From the NCBI RefSeq assembly GCF_030247195.1, contig NC_080670.1:40967524-41031523 (forward strand): a stretch of 64,000 nucleotides of DNA, read 5' to 3'. Source of the DNA: Topomyia yanbarensis (taxonomy: Eukaryota; Arthropoda; Insecta; Diptera; Culicidae). Numbering within the stretch: position 1 is the stretch's first letter; every line of letters starts with the position of its first letter. Both the position numbers and the translations under genes were made by a program. Positions 21,668-33,445 of this stretch are shown piece after piece. Below the pieces are notes generated by a model. It was not told the DNA's origin. It did not search any database and worked only from the letters and a program-made list of their open reading frames with translations.

Positions 21668-22199
21668 TGTATCGAACCGTGTGGAAGAAACGAATTTAAC
21701 AAACTATTTTACTAGTTAAAATGATATTCCTGAAATTCCAAAAATATAATAAAAGTTAAACCTCATTTTTTCCGAGCACGTAACTGGATACCAGGGCAGG
21801 AAATATTCGAACCGAACCTATGTTCGAATACTTTCAAAGCGCGAAGCTTTGCGTTACTGGTTCGTATTCACAAGCTTCGCATCACAATCGCTTACCATCG
21901 TAATTGCGGACATTTGGGCGATACTTTTGCGTGCTCTTCGGCGAGGACAAATGAAGCTTCTTGTTCATTTCATTGATGTTCGGAAAGATATGTAAAAGCT
22001 TTTGCGTAGTTTTCGACGAACACGAGCTAAGCTCTTGGTTCGTGTGATCGATATTTTTGAAACAGTTACACGGAGCTTCGAAGCGATGTTCGCGAACACA
22101 GAAAAAAGATTACCTCGAAGTATTTCAGAATCGCGAACACCGAAGGATTATATCAATTTAGCATCGCGAGGGCCATCGCTAACATGTTCGCCGGACGAT

Positions 22200-24244
22200 A
22201 TTAGTTTTCTTTATTCAAATACCTACCTACTAGTTATGCAAAAAAAAGTATATTCTAGACAGAGGCCTTGTATTAAGGGTGGAATAGGTGAAAAATAATT
22301 GTGACAATGTGTAGCTTATGGATGCTGGGGTTAACTGAAAAGTGACGTAATAAGTTTATTTAAGATACCCTACTGATATATTACCAGTAGGGATAAAATC
22401 AAGATTTCGTGACAGGGCGGGGATAAATTTTCAAATGAAATAAATTAGGGCTAGAAAATGAAGTTAAACACAATGTACACAACGTATTGAGTGGCTCGCT
22501 TATCTTAGTCATGTTCCTATGTCAGTTTCTTGAGGATCCAGTTATGTCAGTTTCTTGAGGATAAAGATATCGATATCCATTCAAAGGAAAAAATCGATTA
22601 TCAGTTAAATAAATAACGTCATGATGTGTATGATGAATCCTAGAAATAAATAGGGAATGTCAATAAACTCGACCATTCCCGATTCATATTTTGCAGCTCT
22701 GGTCGTTTTGTAAATCTTGTTTTCGACTAACAGTAAAACCATTTTGATTCAGAAGTATGTTTTAGAAGGGCGCATGTTTTTTCGTGCACTTATTTAAAAA
22801 AACGCTTTGAATCCATCTACCAGTGTGATGAGACATTTTTATAACTGTTTTCGAATATTAGATCGGTTGAGAACTTTTAGAACATGATATTTCGAGAAAT
22901 TTTGAAAGTGAAATTAAATCAGTTGTAAAGTATTAGAAAATAGCCTTTTAAAATGAACGGACAATCGAATTATTACTAATACTTTATGAATACATTATCT
23001 AAGTTCTTCATTCAATGCAATATGTATGCAAAAAGTTAAAAACTGGATTTCCCTTGAGAACTGGGCAAAAAAATCGAAAAAAATGTGTTGGCGATCCGAG
23101 AACTAGAACAGAAATTGTAACCCTTGGACCTCTGAAGTGCATGCGTACAAAATCCTATAGTCTAATGTTTGTTTTCATTCATTTCATTTAATAATTTTCA
23201 GTTGAGCAATTCTGTCGCAAACTGCATTGTGGAGCGAGGGTCATAACTTCCTAAATTTAAATGTTCCTATTAATTTAGTGCACTCTCTTTAACATAAACT
23301 ACTCTAACGAATGAACGAATGGGAGTAGGTTCGATAAATTTTGAAAGAAGCCGTTAAATCAACCACTTAAGGGATTACACCACCGCAAAATTTAAAAAAA
23401 AATCGAAATTGATCTTGATTGATTTTATTATTCCATATCAACATTTGAATAGGGCTAATAAGATTTGTGAACAAACTTTTGTTTTGCTGATTTCTCTTAA
23501 TTTGTTATCATTTCAACACAAAAAACATTTGAAATCGATTCTACCAAGGGCAAAGATGTTGATTCATGTGTATTTTTCATAAAATTCAACTCTGTAGCGG
23601 AAAAATGAGCGAAATAAGTTTGTTTACAAAAGTCTCATTAACCCTTTTGAAGAATTACTATTGTATTGATCTTAAATATGGGTCTTCAAAATAATATATC
23701 AAAATATGGAATGCGACAAAAAGCGAATAATAATGGAAAGACAGTATTCGAAAAAGTTCGAGTTTAGAACGACTTTCATTCTACTTGGAGTTATTTATTT
23801 CGCTTCTCATTTTCCGAGATTTCCCTTACATAAAGCATTTCGGCTATAACTGATTCAAAAAAAAATGCAGGGAGCCCTAAAGATTTCTTTCTTTTATTTT
23901 TTATTAGTAAAAGTCAAATAAGGGAAGATTACATCATGGAGAAGATAAACCAAATTTTGTCCTTTTCTGAATTGTTTTTGGATTTCCAACAAAAAAAATC
24001 ACTAGAACATTGTTTGTAAGTTCTTTGCGTTTCTCCATCAGTAATTAGTTAACAAATACAATACAAACAAGTTGGAATATCCTTCTCATTATTTATCACA
24101 AAACACATGTACAGGAGTCATGTACGCCTAACTACCCCTCAGTGGATGCAAATAACTGAAGTTGGCCGTCTAACTGAACTCAGACGTCAGCAGTGAGATT
24201 CCATCCGAAAATTGTTCTTTTTAGGAAGAATTTGTTTTAGATAG
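22200..24244. other. Interior of the 3.3-kb element, noncoding
   Basis: AT-rich, no ORF of note. A 20-bp motif, tatgtcagtttcttgaggat, is directly repeated at 22517 and 22542. Confidence 0.5.
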
Positions 24245-24425
24245 GGAGATTATTAAGAGAGGGGTAATGGTTTTAGCGTTAAAAAACACTATTTGCGATT
24301 TTTTTTAGAAATTTGGGCGAAGCGAATTGATCAAAACTTTTGTACATTATAATGTATCATTTCATCCAAAAGAGTCATTTCACCAAAAAACATTTTTTCA
24401 CGCAGAAACCCTTACCCCCTTAAAC
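24245..24425 (+). repeat. Partial copy of the 38598-39283 inverted-repeat family
   Basis: Shares a gggtaatggttt/agcgttaaaaaacact start, gcgattttttttagaa, then gcgaattgatcaaaactttt and gtacattataatgtat with the element at 38.6-39.3 kb. Diverged and truncated. Confidence 0.6.
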
Positions 24426-25116
24426 ATACTTTATACACCTTCACCTAAACTCCTTGGCAGGGAAAATATATTCCGATCGAAGAAGAAAAGACGAGTTTGC
24501 AATCAAAGTAGCTAGTAAACATAATTGTATTCCGAAAAAAAGAATTTGAATTTCACTACCACTACGCTCATTCAAACTCGTGGCTCATAAATTGGTAAGG
24601 TATGCGACGCACCTAATCCCTAAATCCTAAATTATAATCTTAAAATAATCCATTTTATTTATACTAAAAATAAGATTTACAGTTTATGATTTTAAGACAG
24701 ATAGTCACGTAGCGAACATGTTCGCGGTGGCCTCATGATGCTGATGCTTGAAGCGATATAAAACTTCGATGTTCGCGATTCTCAAATAAACGAGGCATTC
24801 GCTTTATATGTGTTCACCGAATATCGCTTCGAAACTCTGTGGAAATGTTCCAAAAACGCAAAAACCACGAGCCAAGAGCTTACCTCGTGTTCGACGATGT
24901 GTGCTTCTAAGGTTAATGTGAACTTTTTCGAACATTGTAAAGAGCGAACTAGATGCGAAGCTCGCTTCGTCCGAGCAGAGATAAGTTTTACCCCTAAATG
25001 TTCGCAGCGATTGTGTCAAACTCATCGATTGCATGTGGTATGCTTGAGAAGGTGCTTCGTGAAGCTTCGAACAGCAATCAATTCATTTTTCGAAATTTTC
25101 CTGCCCTGCTGGATAC

Positions 25117-27029
25117 TAACAACTAATGGTTAATCTATACTGTTTCCAGGAAGATGTTCCGTTGTACCCTGTTCCACCTTTTTTCGCAACTACGGTATAA
25201 AACTCATCCTACCGTGGCAAATGGCGAATAAAATTTGTTTTTGGATGAGCAGTGTGTGTGGGTGTGTGTTTTGGAAACTGTGCTTCCACAGCTTATGGTA
25301 TGGTGGTGCTTATTTTTAAGGGCACGTGTCGTAAATAATTTAACGCAAGTGCTATCATAACAATAGTTGAGTGGGATTCCAAACCACTTAAATGTCCACT
25401 GGGTAAAAGTTATGGAATACGCATGACTTTAGACTGCAGTAGTAGCAGCAGCAGCAGCATAAGTTTGACTGTAAATGTGGCCATTCGGATCCGTTGGAAC
25501 CTTTAAACTTAGACTCACGTTTAGTGACTTCGATTTTGGTTGGTTGAAATAGGTTTTTGGTGTTTACTGTTTCCGAGGCAGATGGAACGTTATCAATGGT
25601 TAGGTGCAAAATTTATGACTCAAAATTGAATGTATTCCAAATGGGGCGAAATAAAGGAGCATGTGCTCACTGGAGAGGCAATGAAGGTTTATGATTTATT
25701 TAGAGGCAATTCATAAATTCGCTTTGAATATTTCACGAAATAAAAATATGGCTTTTTGCACATGTCTAACTTTTATAAATACGAAACTGTTGTGTTTCCG
25801 CTTTGTTTTTCGTTGTGCTAATTCAAGCTGGAATCACGCGTTATTTGCAAATATTGCTTTACAAAACTTCCTCATAATTAAATAACGAATACGTTTTACA
25901 GTTAAACAACAGACTTTTAACAATTAAACCCTGCTCAAATACAATGTTATCTCCCTTTTAAAAATTACTATATAGTTATATATTTTTCTAAGCACATTTA
26001 CCGGTACGATTTTTTATTATTTATTACGAAAACAGCGAAAGTTTGAAAAATTCATGAATCATGTTTGCACTTTCCGTAGAAAATAAAATCAATTATATTA
26101 CCAATCCCACATTTAGCATAAGAGTAGAAGAGACACAGTTTAAAACCAGAAGTTTTCGCTTCAATCGATCCATAATTCAAAACGAGTAAACCACTTCTAC
26201 AACATCAGCACGATTACCGTGACCGCTATAGGGTGTGCGTGATTCGGCAAGTGATATACGAAACTAAATAACCGGTGAAATGAAAACCGCAGGAGTGACA
26301 AATGAGCCATCGCTGTTCCTGAACAGTTCGACGAAATTAACGTTTCACACGAGCGATGGCGCTCTTGCACTCTTTTTTTTTTATTATTGCCGTAATAACT
26401 GCACGTGAACGATTATAAATATATCATTAATATCAGGATAGTGCAAAATTTGTAAAACGGTAGAAAAAGTGGCTGAATAAGGTCAAACCAATTAAAAAGA
26501 GCGCTGACGATTGTACGCGCTAATTTGATATGCACTATTCAGAAGGTTTTAAATACACGAAGATCAAAAAGAAAAATAGGTAACGTGAGTATTGAATGCC
26601 TTTGGTAAGCGGATCGGTTGTTTTTGTATATCTACTTTGTACATAAAATTTAAAATAAAAAAAACGACTGTTTTTTAATTCGTTAATAAAACACAGTAAA
26701 AACAAACTTGTAACGCACGTCAAAGATGTTTACGAAGTTCGTACTTGAAACGGTTTCGAACCAGATATCGGCATTCAACGTCAAAAGTGATAGAGAAACT
26801 GCTCTTCGAGAGAATGGTTGTCAATGTGTAAACTAACCTAATTGAAATAAATATGGCTTCATTTTAAACTGCATTTTTAATTCATTCACAAGTGATGACA
26901 ACCTGTTTCTTAGGAGAATTTTACCATTCACAGACAAAAACAGTTATGTAAAACTACGCGAACTATACTGCCCATGATCGCATATTTGTCCCATTTTCTA
27001 TGGGATTTCCTATCTTTGTTCACTTGGTA
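25117..27029. other. Noncoding; short (CAG)n tract
   Basis: No recognised gene. A small agcagcagcagcagcat run is at about 25444-25460, and a GT-rich patch at 25248-25272. The ORFs here (25388-25609, 26535-26723) are short and unrecognised. Confidence 0.5.
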
Positions 27030-27332
27030 CAACTCATGATTCATGCGTCTGCGCCATACTCCATTTTCGCATATCCCGTCGAGTATTGTCTTTATGCTCG
27101 CAGACTGCGAATGCTCTCTTATCTGCCTCCTTCAACGTCCGTATCTTGTATAAGGCGAATTTTGTTGACGTTTGCAAGTTGCGGGACCTAAGCTGGTTAC
27201 GTAGACCGTAAAAGACCATGTTGGCAGCTGCAATACGCACTTTTTACCTCACGGGAAACATCGTCGTCGCAAGTCACAAGTGTACGAATTCTTCGACCAC
27301 TTCAAACACGTCACCATCAAGCGCACCTTGGA
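27030..27332 (-). pseudogene. RTE-clade non-LTR RT fragment 1
   Basis: Minus strand, several frames: GDVFEVVEEFVH, then DDDVSREVK, RIAAAN..FYGLRNQLRS, TKFALYKI, and a tail around the position of the usual ERKVLRT..GVQ and NHELYQL blocks (27020-27060). This order is the C-terminal part of RTE-type reverse transcriptase, the same region as 29795-30255. Frames are broken by indels. It ends at 27333, where a CGGGTTCGG-rich element begins. Confidence 0.75.
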
Positions 27333-27600
27333 ACTAGGGATGGTCGGGTTCGGATTTTTGGACCCGAAACCCGGACCCGACCCGAACCCGACGGGTTTCG
27401 GTTCGGGTTCGGGTATTGTAAATTTAAACCTCTCGGGTTCGGGTCGGGTTCCGGGTTTTGAAATTTGAATTTCTCGGGTTCGGGTCGGGTCCGGGATTCG
27501 CTCTAGAATACATATCCGTCTTTCAATTTCATTGCTTTTGTTTCTCTTAGTCTCAAATTTGCCGAAAATAGCCAACAAAATCGATACAGTAGAAAATAGC
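27333..27600. mobile_element. Decayed element with CGGGTTCGGGT repeats, sharing an arm with element B
   Basis: Starts tagggatggtcgggttcgg, followed by repeated (c)gggttcgggt / acccgaaccc blocks in both orientations to 27495. It then continues with ~100 bp (tctagaatac to tcgatacagta) matching the palindrome arm at 7733-7828. The GGGATGG-type end is hAT-like, but no matching right end or target duplication is visible. The proline/glycine-rich ORF at 27249-27647 is a by-product. Confidence 0.55.
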
Positions 27601-28090
27601 AAGACTATCTGACTATCGTATATATTCGTGGAACCGCTATTCCTCAAATATTAATTTTGAGAGTTGAAGTTGATTCTTTGTTCTTTGCAGAATGGAGATA
27701 CAACGTGTTTCGTTGTTTTGCCATTCTCAAAACAAAAATCATTATAATGGAAAAACCGTGATTGATGTTCACTTTTATTTGTTGCTTTAGCAAATAAATG
27801 TGAAAAAATAAAAGATAAGTGTTTTGGAAAGCTTGAGGCTCCTATTTTATGGAATAATTTCTGTTTGGGTGAAAACACAGATATTTTCGAGACGCTCACC
27901 ACTTTTGTGCGATATGAACGTACGGGGCTATTCGGACCCCCTATTCCGTCAACCAGCGTTCAGCGGGTTGCGGCTGCGCACACCATTGCACACGCCTCAG
28001 CAAAGAAAATACATGGGCCGCCAATCGTCAGCTGCGACATACCAGATTAAGTTTTTGTAAAGCAACATGAAATGCATAAAATTAAAGATA
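27601..28090. other. Noncoding spacer, no feature seen
   Basis: The minus ORF at 27651-27902 and the plus ORF at 27824-28060 have no recognisable domain. The left edge of the minisatellite follows. Confidence 0.4.
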
Positions 28091-28557
28091 CGAATCAAAT
28101 GAATCAAATGAATCAAATGAATCAAGTGAATCAAGTGAATCAAATGAATCAAATGAATCAAATGAATCAAATGAATCAAATGAATCAAATGATTCAAATG
28201 AATCAAATGAATCAAATGAATCAAATGAATCAAATGAATCAAATGAATCAAATGAATCAAATGAATCAAATGAATCAAATGAATCAAATGAATCAAATGA
28301 ATCAAATGAATCAAATGAATCAAATGAATCAAATGAATCAAATGAATCAAATGAATCAAATGAATCAAATGAATCAAATGAATCAAATGAATCAAATGAA
28401 TCAAATGAATCAAATGAATCAAATGAATCAAATGAATCAAATGAATCAAATGAATCAAATGAATCAAATAAATCAAATTAATCAAATTAATCAAATTAAT
28501 CAAATTAATCAAATGAATCAAATGAATCAAATGAATCAAATGAATCAAATGAATTAA
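28091..28557. repeat. 9-bp minisatellite (GAATCAAAT)n, about 52 copies
   Basis: Tandem 9-mer with very few variants: gtgaatcaa units at the left edge, one attcaaatg, and a block of AATCAAATT variants at about 28467-28510. Since 9 is a multiple of 3, frames stay open and spell MNQ repeats (+) or IHL repeats (-); these are not credible genes. Confidence 0.98.
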
Positions 28558-28960
28558 ATGAATCAAATTGATTTAATTCATCCAGTGAATACAATGAATC
28601 AAATTAATGAAATGGATCAAATGAATAAAAAGAATGGATGAACAAAATAAATAAAGTAAAAAATAAATGAAATGCATAAATAAAACAAACGAATCAAATA
28701 AGCAAAATGAGCTGAAATGATAAAATGAATAAAAAGAAGAAAATGAGCAGAATAAAATGCATACAATGAAAACAATGAATAAAATAAGTTAAATGAATGA
28801 TATGAGTAAAATGCACAAAAAGAATAAACTGATCTGAGTGAATCCAAAGAATGAAACGAATAAAATAAGTAAAATGAACGCAGATGAACAAAACGAATAA
28901 AAAGATGCTGAATGAAATAATTAATTAAAATGAAATGGTCATATATTTGAAGCTAAAAAC
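28558..28960. repeat. Degenerate flank of the minisatellite
   Basis: Low-complexity aaatgaataaaa/aatgaa variants continuing the 9-mer theme with growing divergence, so the array probably once extended ~0.9 kb and is eroding from this side. The phenylalanine-rich minus ORFs here are artefacts. Confidence 0.75.
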
Positions 28961-29794
28961 ATTTTTGAAAACAAAATGAATAAACCGGATTGTACGAATT
29001 TGAGGACCATTGCATCAGAAAGTTTTGAAATGTTTTTGAAAATCCCATCTTCTGAAAAAAGGCTAATAAATATGCAATGAACTTTCTAGGGCTTCCATCT
29101 TTTTTTTGGTTTTATTCTTTTTGTTTTCATGCTTCTTTACTTGACGGCGTCGTTTTAAGATTATCTAGTATTTCTACTTTATTGTTGGACCTTAATTAGT
29201 TATCAGGAACCTGGAACGTTCAATTTGCTTTGGAATTCGAAGTTTACTTTTTGGTCACATATTCCCGAAAAAAAAGATTTATGCACATAATAGAATTTAC
29301 TGGTCCAGTATTTTAACGCGCAATTGAATATAGTAAAGTGAGACAAGGTCACATGTGCTTTCAAACCCCTTGAGCAGAGAACGACAGAGGGAGAATGCGA
29401 TTCATGAATGAGACAAATAGATATTTCAAAGTTTTTATTTGCATTGAAGTTAATAGTGTGAAATGTTTAGGCTATGTCGATAGCATAAAAGCCATGCATT
29501 CAGTTGATTGCAATGCAGTCTCTTTCCATTCATCCTTATAGCTATCATATTGTTTCGTTCGGAATTCTTGTGCAGGAAATATGGATAAATAAGTCCTATA
29601 CAGACCAATACTGTGAAAAAGAAATGGTTCAAACTACTCAGTGTATCCAGATATGAACGACGGAAAGTTAGAAGACACATTCTAGTTGCATCCACCATCG
29701 AGAGTGGGTACTTTGGGAGACTTCTTTTCCTGGATCTAATTTGTGGATATTTTTGGTCTTTGATCCGTTATTTTTCATGAAAGTTCGTACCAAT
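28961..29794. other. Noncoding, no feature seen
   Basis: AT-rich; the minus ORF at 29450-29698 has no recognisable domain. Confidence 0.4.
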
Positions 29795-30255
29795 ACAACG
29801 AATGTGCAGCTGATACAACTCATGGTTCATTTGCCTGCGCCACGTTCCGTCTTCCATCTGCACGCCACCATAGATGGTACGCAACACTTTTCGTTCGAAA
29901 ACTCCATGAGCATAGTCCAGGACTCGTGGCCGTAGAGGACCACCGATCTAATCAGCGTCTTGTAGATAATCAACTTCGTGCGGCGGCGAATTTTGTTCGA
30001 CAGGAGCGTCCTCCGGAGTCCAAAGTAGGCACGATTTCCGCCAAGATCCGTCTCTGAATTTCTCTGCTGTTATCACTGTCGTCGGTTACGAGTGAGCCCA
30101 AATAGATGAATTAGTCGACCATCTCGATTTCGTCACCGTCAATCCGAACTCGAGTGGGAGGTTCACATTGTCGTCTCTAGAACCTCTTCCTCTCATGTAT
30201 TTTGTCTTAGAAACGTTGATGGCAAGTCCAATCCTGCTGGCTTCCCGAGCAACAC
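29795..30255 (-). pseudogene. RTE-clade non-LTR RT fragment 2
   Basis: Reading the minus strand: VAREASRIGLAINVSKTKYM, DGDEIEMVD-FIYLGSLVT, SREIQRRI, YFGLRRTLLSNKIRRRTKL, IIYKTLIRSVVLYGHESWT, VFERKVLRTIYGGVQMEDG and RRQMNHELYQL, spread over at least three frames. This is the palm/thumb C terminus of an RTE-type ORF2. Several indels and stops disrupt it, and both ends are truncated. No 3' tail is recognised. Confidence 0.88.
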
Positions 30256-30671
30256 CGTTTGTTGACTAGCAGTTTCTGCAACTAATTCGTTGAAAGAAAT
30301 GTACACCAACCATTATTCAACTGGTTTAGCAACCAAAAAAGCGCACCAGCAAAAGTTAATGGTTATGCAACAATCGGCGGCCATTAGATGTTGCAAGTGT
30401 TGCTTGGGTTCAGCTTTCAGTCTTTGAGCATATGTTTCATTCAAAATTCAATAGAGATACGAATAGTTTAATGCCATGAATTTTCTTAATTATAGTGTAG
30501 ATACAGGCTTTGAATACAACTGAATTAAAGTTGAGTTGATGTAGCAGCAGACAAAAAATAGTTTTGTTTTCTAAAACCTTCGCAATTACAATTAATCAAT
30601 ATTTCAGATTGGCAGAAGATCTTATCACGCAACTTAGAAATGGATACAGAAATAGCTAGATAGATGCGATA
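30256..30671. other. Noncoding, no feature seen
   Basis: Between the RTE fragment and the GA tract; nothing recognisable. Confidence 0.4.
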
Positions 30672-30695
30672 GAAGAGAGACAGAGAGAGAGAGAA

Positions 30696-30757
<62 letters not shown>
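30672..30757 (+). repeat. (GA)n microsatellite followed by a G/C-rich run
   Basis: About 85 bp of nearly pure GA repeats with a few interruptions, then tggggggggcggggggcgcg to ~30778. GA tracts bind GAGA-type factors in insects, but there is no associated promoter to suggest function. Confidence 0.95.
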
Positions 30758-30760
<3 letters not shown>

Positions 30761-30817
30761 GGGGGGCGGGGGGCGCGTGAGGAATGGCAAATGATGGTTA
30801 ATGCAGTGACATTATTT

Positions 30818-31060
30818 TTATAGGTATATTATGATATATTGATTTCTTTCATTCTTGTCATAATTAATGTGAGTAGTAATTTTTGCGCCATAACCAGTAT
30901 AACCTAAATCTCGGAAAAGAGCTAAATTTTCGCTAGATTTTTGGGATTCAAACATACAGTTGCTTTCGGTAACGCCACGAGTATAATTATATGAGAAATC
31001 TTTTATCTCACTACTAGGTGAATTATTTGTTGATCTGTGTATTGATATACCATCCAACAT
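30818..31060 (-). other. Unassigned coding-like ORF
   Basis: 80 codons from an ATG at 31060; contains STNNSPSSEIKDFSYNY and SSENLALFRDLGYTGYG. Composition is balanced and polar, unlike the neighbouring chance ORFs. No family recognised, and no clear splice signals or polyadenylation site define it. It may be a decayed exon or mobile-element piece. Confidence 0.2.
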
Positions 31061-31364
31061 TTACCTCATGATTGAACGCAATGCCTAATCCAAGGAATAA
31101 ATACTAGAACTCACTGTTTCTTTATCAACACATTATTTTGTCTTTGAAGTGAACTTATACATAGATTTTTGAGAAATAGTTAATTTATTGTAAAGGTAAT
31201 TCACAAATAGTTCTCAACATCGAATTCCTTGAATCACGTAGATGTGTTTTCATACCCCGATATTCAAAATCGGTTTAGTTTTGCCCCTAAAACACCACTC
31301 TGTGTGAAACAATCTCATTTTTAGTTAGTGGAAATTGGCAAGCGAGGACTAAAAATACAAAATG

Positions 31365-31835
31365 TTTAATATCTCCGCCGCTCGTACACGGATTTTGACT
31401 ATCTATAGCTTGTTAGAAAGGTATTTTTACAAGCTTTCTATTTATGTGCGGCTTGTGGGACAATATTGTACTGTTCAAAAGTTATTTGCAAAAAACCTGC
31501 TGCGTTTTGACAAAATCGCCCATATCTCAGAAAGTAAACAACATATCGAAAATCAAAAATAATAGTGTCAAATGGCAACGTTAGGCATTTTATTTGAAAC
31601 TAGTTTCATGAAGATCGGTTCAGCCATTGCTGAGATAATTACATGACATTTTGTACATACATACATACACACATACACACACACATACAGACATTGTCTC
31701 AATTTGTCAAGTTGAGTCGATTGGTATATGAGACTCGGCCCTCCGGGCCTCGGAAAAGGTTTTCAAAGTTTGAGCGAACCCTGTACATTTCTTTTGTAAG
31801 AAATGTAAAAATTAAAGAAAAATGACGGTCTGAAT
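31365..31835 (+). repeat. Interspersed repeat region with short CA-rich tract
   Basis: Contains gtacatacatacatacacac (CATA/CA-rich, 31658-31690), followed by gtcgattggtatatgagact and cggccctccgggcctcgg. Such blocks look like the end of a dispersed family, and cggccctccgggc can form a small hairpin. No coding. Confidence 0.4.
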
Positions 31836-32435
31836 TGCCCCGTACAGAGGTCCGAATTACCCCTACATTGTAAAAGGATGAAAAAATGTAGAGGTTTGTA
31901 AATCGTTGGCTAGCGCTGCCATTGAGTGGTGCAAATGAACCTTTTATGACACCAAAATGTAGCTGAGGTTTCAAACTAACAATTAGGATATTTGACCGGT
32001 ATCGTTTTTCACATCTATCCACCTAAAAGGGCGATTTGCTTAAGTAGGTCCGAATAGCCCCGGCTTCCCCTACGCCTAATCCTTAAACTTTCAAAACGAT
32101 TTATAATAATTATATTATTCATTGTCTACGTTCCTGTTTGTCACTGACGTTCTGGCGTTCTTACTTGACAATGGTTTTAGTCACATGGGTTAGTTTCTTT
32201 GATGGTTACCCAGAAAAATGATAAAAATCATGGTGGATGAGTGGAAGGCGTGTCTCAATTCATCTAATTTTATAAAATAATTTTCATTGATCATTCGACG
32301 TACAAAAAAGTTCGACTAAGTATAGTTATACCTTCAGCTGCATCCAAACCATCCGGAACGTAACCACTGAAACTTCGTGATGATTGCATAATCTTTCTTT
32401 AACGAGAAATGTAAGAGCGGAAATCAAATCCAGCA
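31836..32435. other. Noncoding; decayed TIR-like motif near 32050-32075
   Basis: ggtctgaattgccccg (31828), ggtccgaattacccc (31849) and ggtccgaatagccccggctt (32047) ending in cccta look like the reiterated termini of one decayed DNA element. The opposite end is unclear. Confidence 0.4.
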
Positions 32436-32870
32436 CCTCCCGTATAAATAAATACCATTCCAGAAATCTTCGGAACCATTTCCTAACTATTCATATAATA
32501 CTCACCATATTGGGAATACTACTGATATATTTCACCATTATAATTGAACTGTTATGCTACCATACCCATTTTAGTTACCATTTCCAATACCTATATTGGA
32601 GATTTGTATACTACATTGTACTTTTGTGCTAGAGGTTAATATTGCTCTGGTGGGCTTTGTTAATCGCATATCTGTTCACGCTGCTCCAAAAATCTGTAGC
32701 TTAACATGATCAAAAATCCTCATTTTACAATATTACGGCGATAGCTCAGTTGGATAAACCGACAGTCCAGTTAATCTCTACCAAGCTCCTCATCAGAAGA
32801 TTGTGTTTAAAAAAATGAAATTTAATCAATCGATAGAATTGAAATATCAAAGGGAAGACATTTTTTTCTG
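32436..32870 (+). mobile_element. tRNA-headed SINE-like repeat, copy 1
   Basis: Begins cccgtataaataaatacc and runs through a tRNA-like head at about 32733 (ggcgatagctcagttggata, an A-box match). An inverted copy lies at 34020-34490. No B box (GGTTCGANTCC) follows at the expected spacing. The small ORF at 32384-32632 reads across it in the same frame as the homologous part of the minus ORF at 34354-34716, which shows the shared peptide is repeat-derived. Confidence 0.65.
32731..32766 (+). promoter_or_regulatory. tRNA-like 5' half (pol III A box)
   Basis: cgatagctcagttggataaa contains tagctcagttgg, an A-box match. Equivalent heads are at 34050-34086 (minus: gagatagctcaattggataa) and 41475-41510 (gcgctggctcaatgggataa). 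All are preceded by attacgg. Confidence 0.6.
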
Positions 32871-32871
32871 C

Positions 32872-33445
32872 GCCAATATTTTATACATCGCTAGATCTAA
32901 AATATGCATGCCACCATAATCTGTATAGTTCTTGAATGGTATGTTGTCAAAATGTATATGGAAAATCGCATATTTTGGTATGGTGACTATTCTTAACGAC
33001 CCGTTGTTTGTGTATGGTCGAGCATGGAAAAACGACACTGGTTATGTTCGATATTATACCAGGCAATGGGTAATCTATTGTTGAACAAACCATATTGAAA
33101 ATGGTGTTTCGACGTTTGTGATACAATGGTTGGCATATGGTACAGATTTATGCGAGCTCCCGCATAAATGTGTGCCATATGTCCGCCGCCGCCAACCATT
33201 GCATCAATCGTTTCAAAACCATTTTTAATATGGTTTCGGTTCAACTATAGATTAGCCATTACCTAACCTAGTATAATATCGAACATAACCAGTATGGTTT
33301 TTCCATACTCGACCATACGAACAACGGGTTGTTAAGAACAGTCACCACACCATACCAAAATGTGCTGTTTTCCAACATACCATTCAAGAACCATACAGGT
33401 TATGGTGGCATGCATATTTTAGGTCTAGCGACGGATACAATATGG
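32872..33445. mobile_element. Foldback element, ~285-bp arms, almost no loop
   Basis: The arms are inverted about 33158 (tgcgagctcccgca). The outer ends, atatttta..catcgctagatctaaaat at left and its inverse at right, continue through aaatatgcatgccaccataa and gttcttgaatggtatg. Identity is roughly 85%. The outer ~40 bp also occurs at 41630-41660 beside another tRNA-like head, linking foldback and SINE-like sequence as one family. Confidence 0.85.

Larger units (their letters stand above)
21792..25108. mobile_element. 3.3-kb hAT-like element with ~400-bp inverted arms
   Basis: Termini CAGGGCAGGAAATATTCGAA and CAGGGCAGGAAAATTTCGAA (inverse, right), flanked by CTGGATAC at 21784-21791 and 25109-25116 (8-bp target duplication). 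The arms 21792-22195 and 24712-25108 are inverted and rich in TTCG/CGAAC motifs (gaagcttcg, ttcgcgaac, cgaacatgttcg). Between them lies 2.5 kb of AT-rich DNA without a transposase; part (24245-24425) belongs to another repeat family. No gene. Confidence 0.87.

Noticed and set aside
27249..27647. 132-codon minus ORF rich in Pro/Gly
   Set aside because: It spans an RTE fragment, a CGGGT-repeat element and a palindrome-arm copy; a chance fusion of repeats.
27997..28566. Long open frames on both strands (189 and 161 codons)
   Set aside because: They are artefacts of a 9-bp tandem repeat, which cannot create stops in most frames; the peptides are pure MNQ or IHL repeats.
32731..32800. tRNA gene
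   Set aside because: Only the 5' half (D-arm/A box) matches. There is no anticodon arm, T arm or B box, and copies are dispersed, so it is a tRNA-derived repeat.
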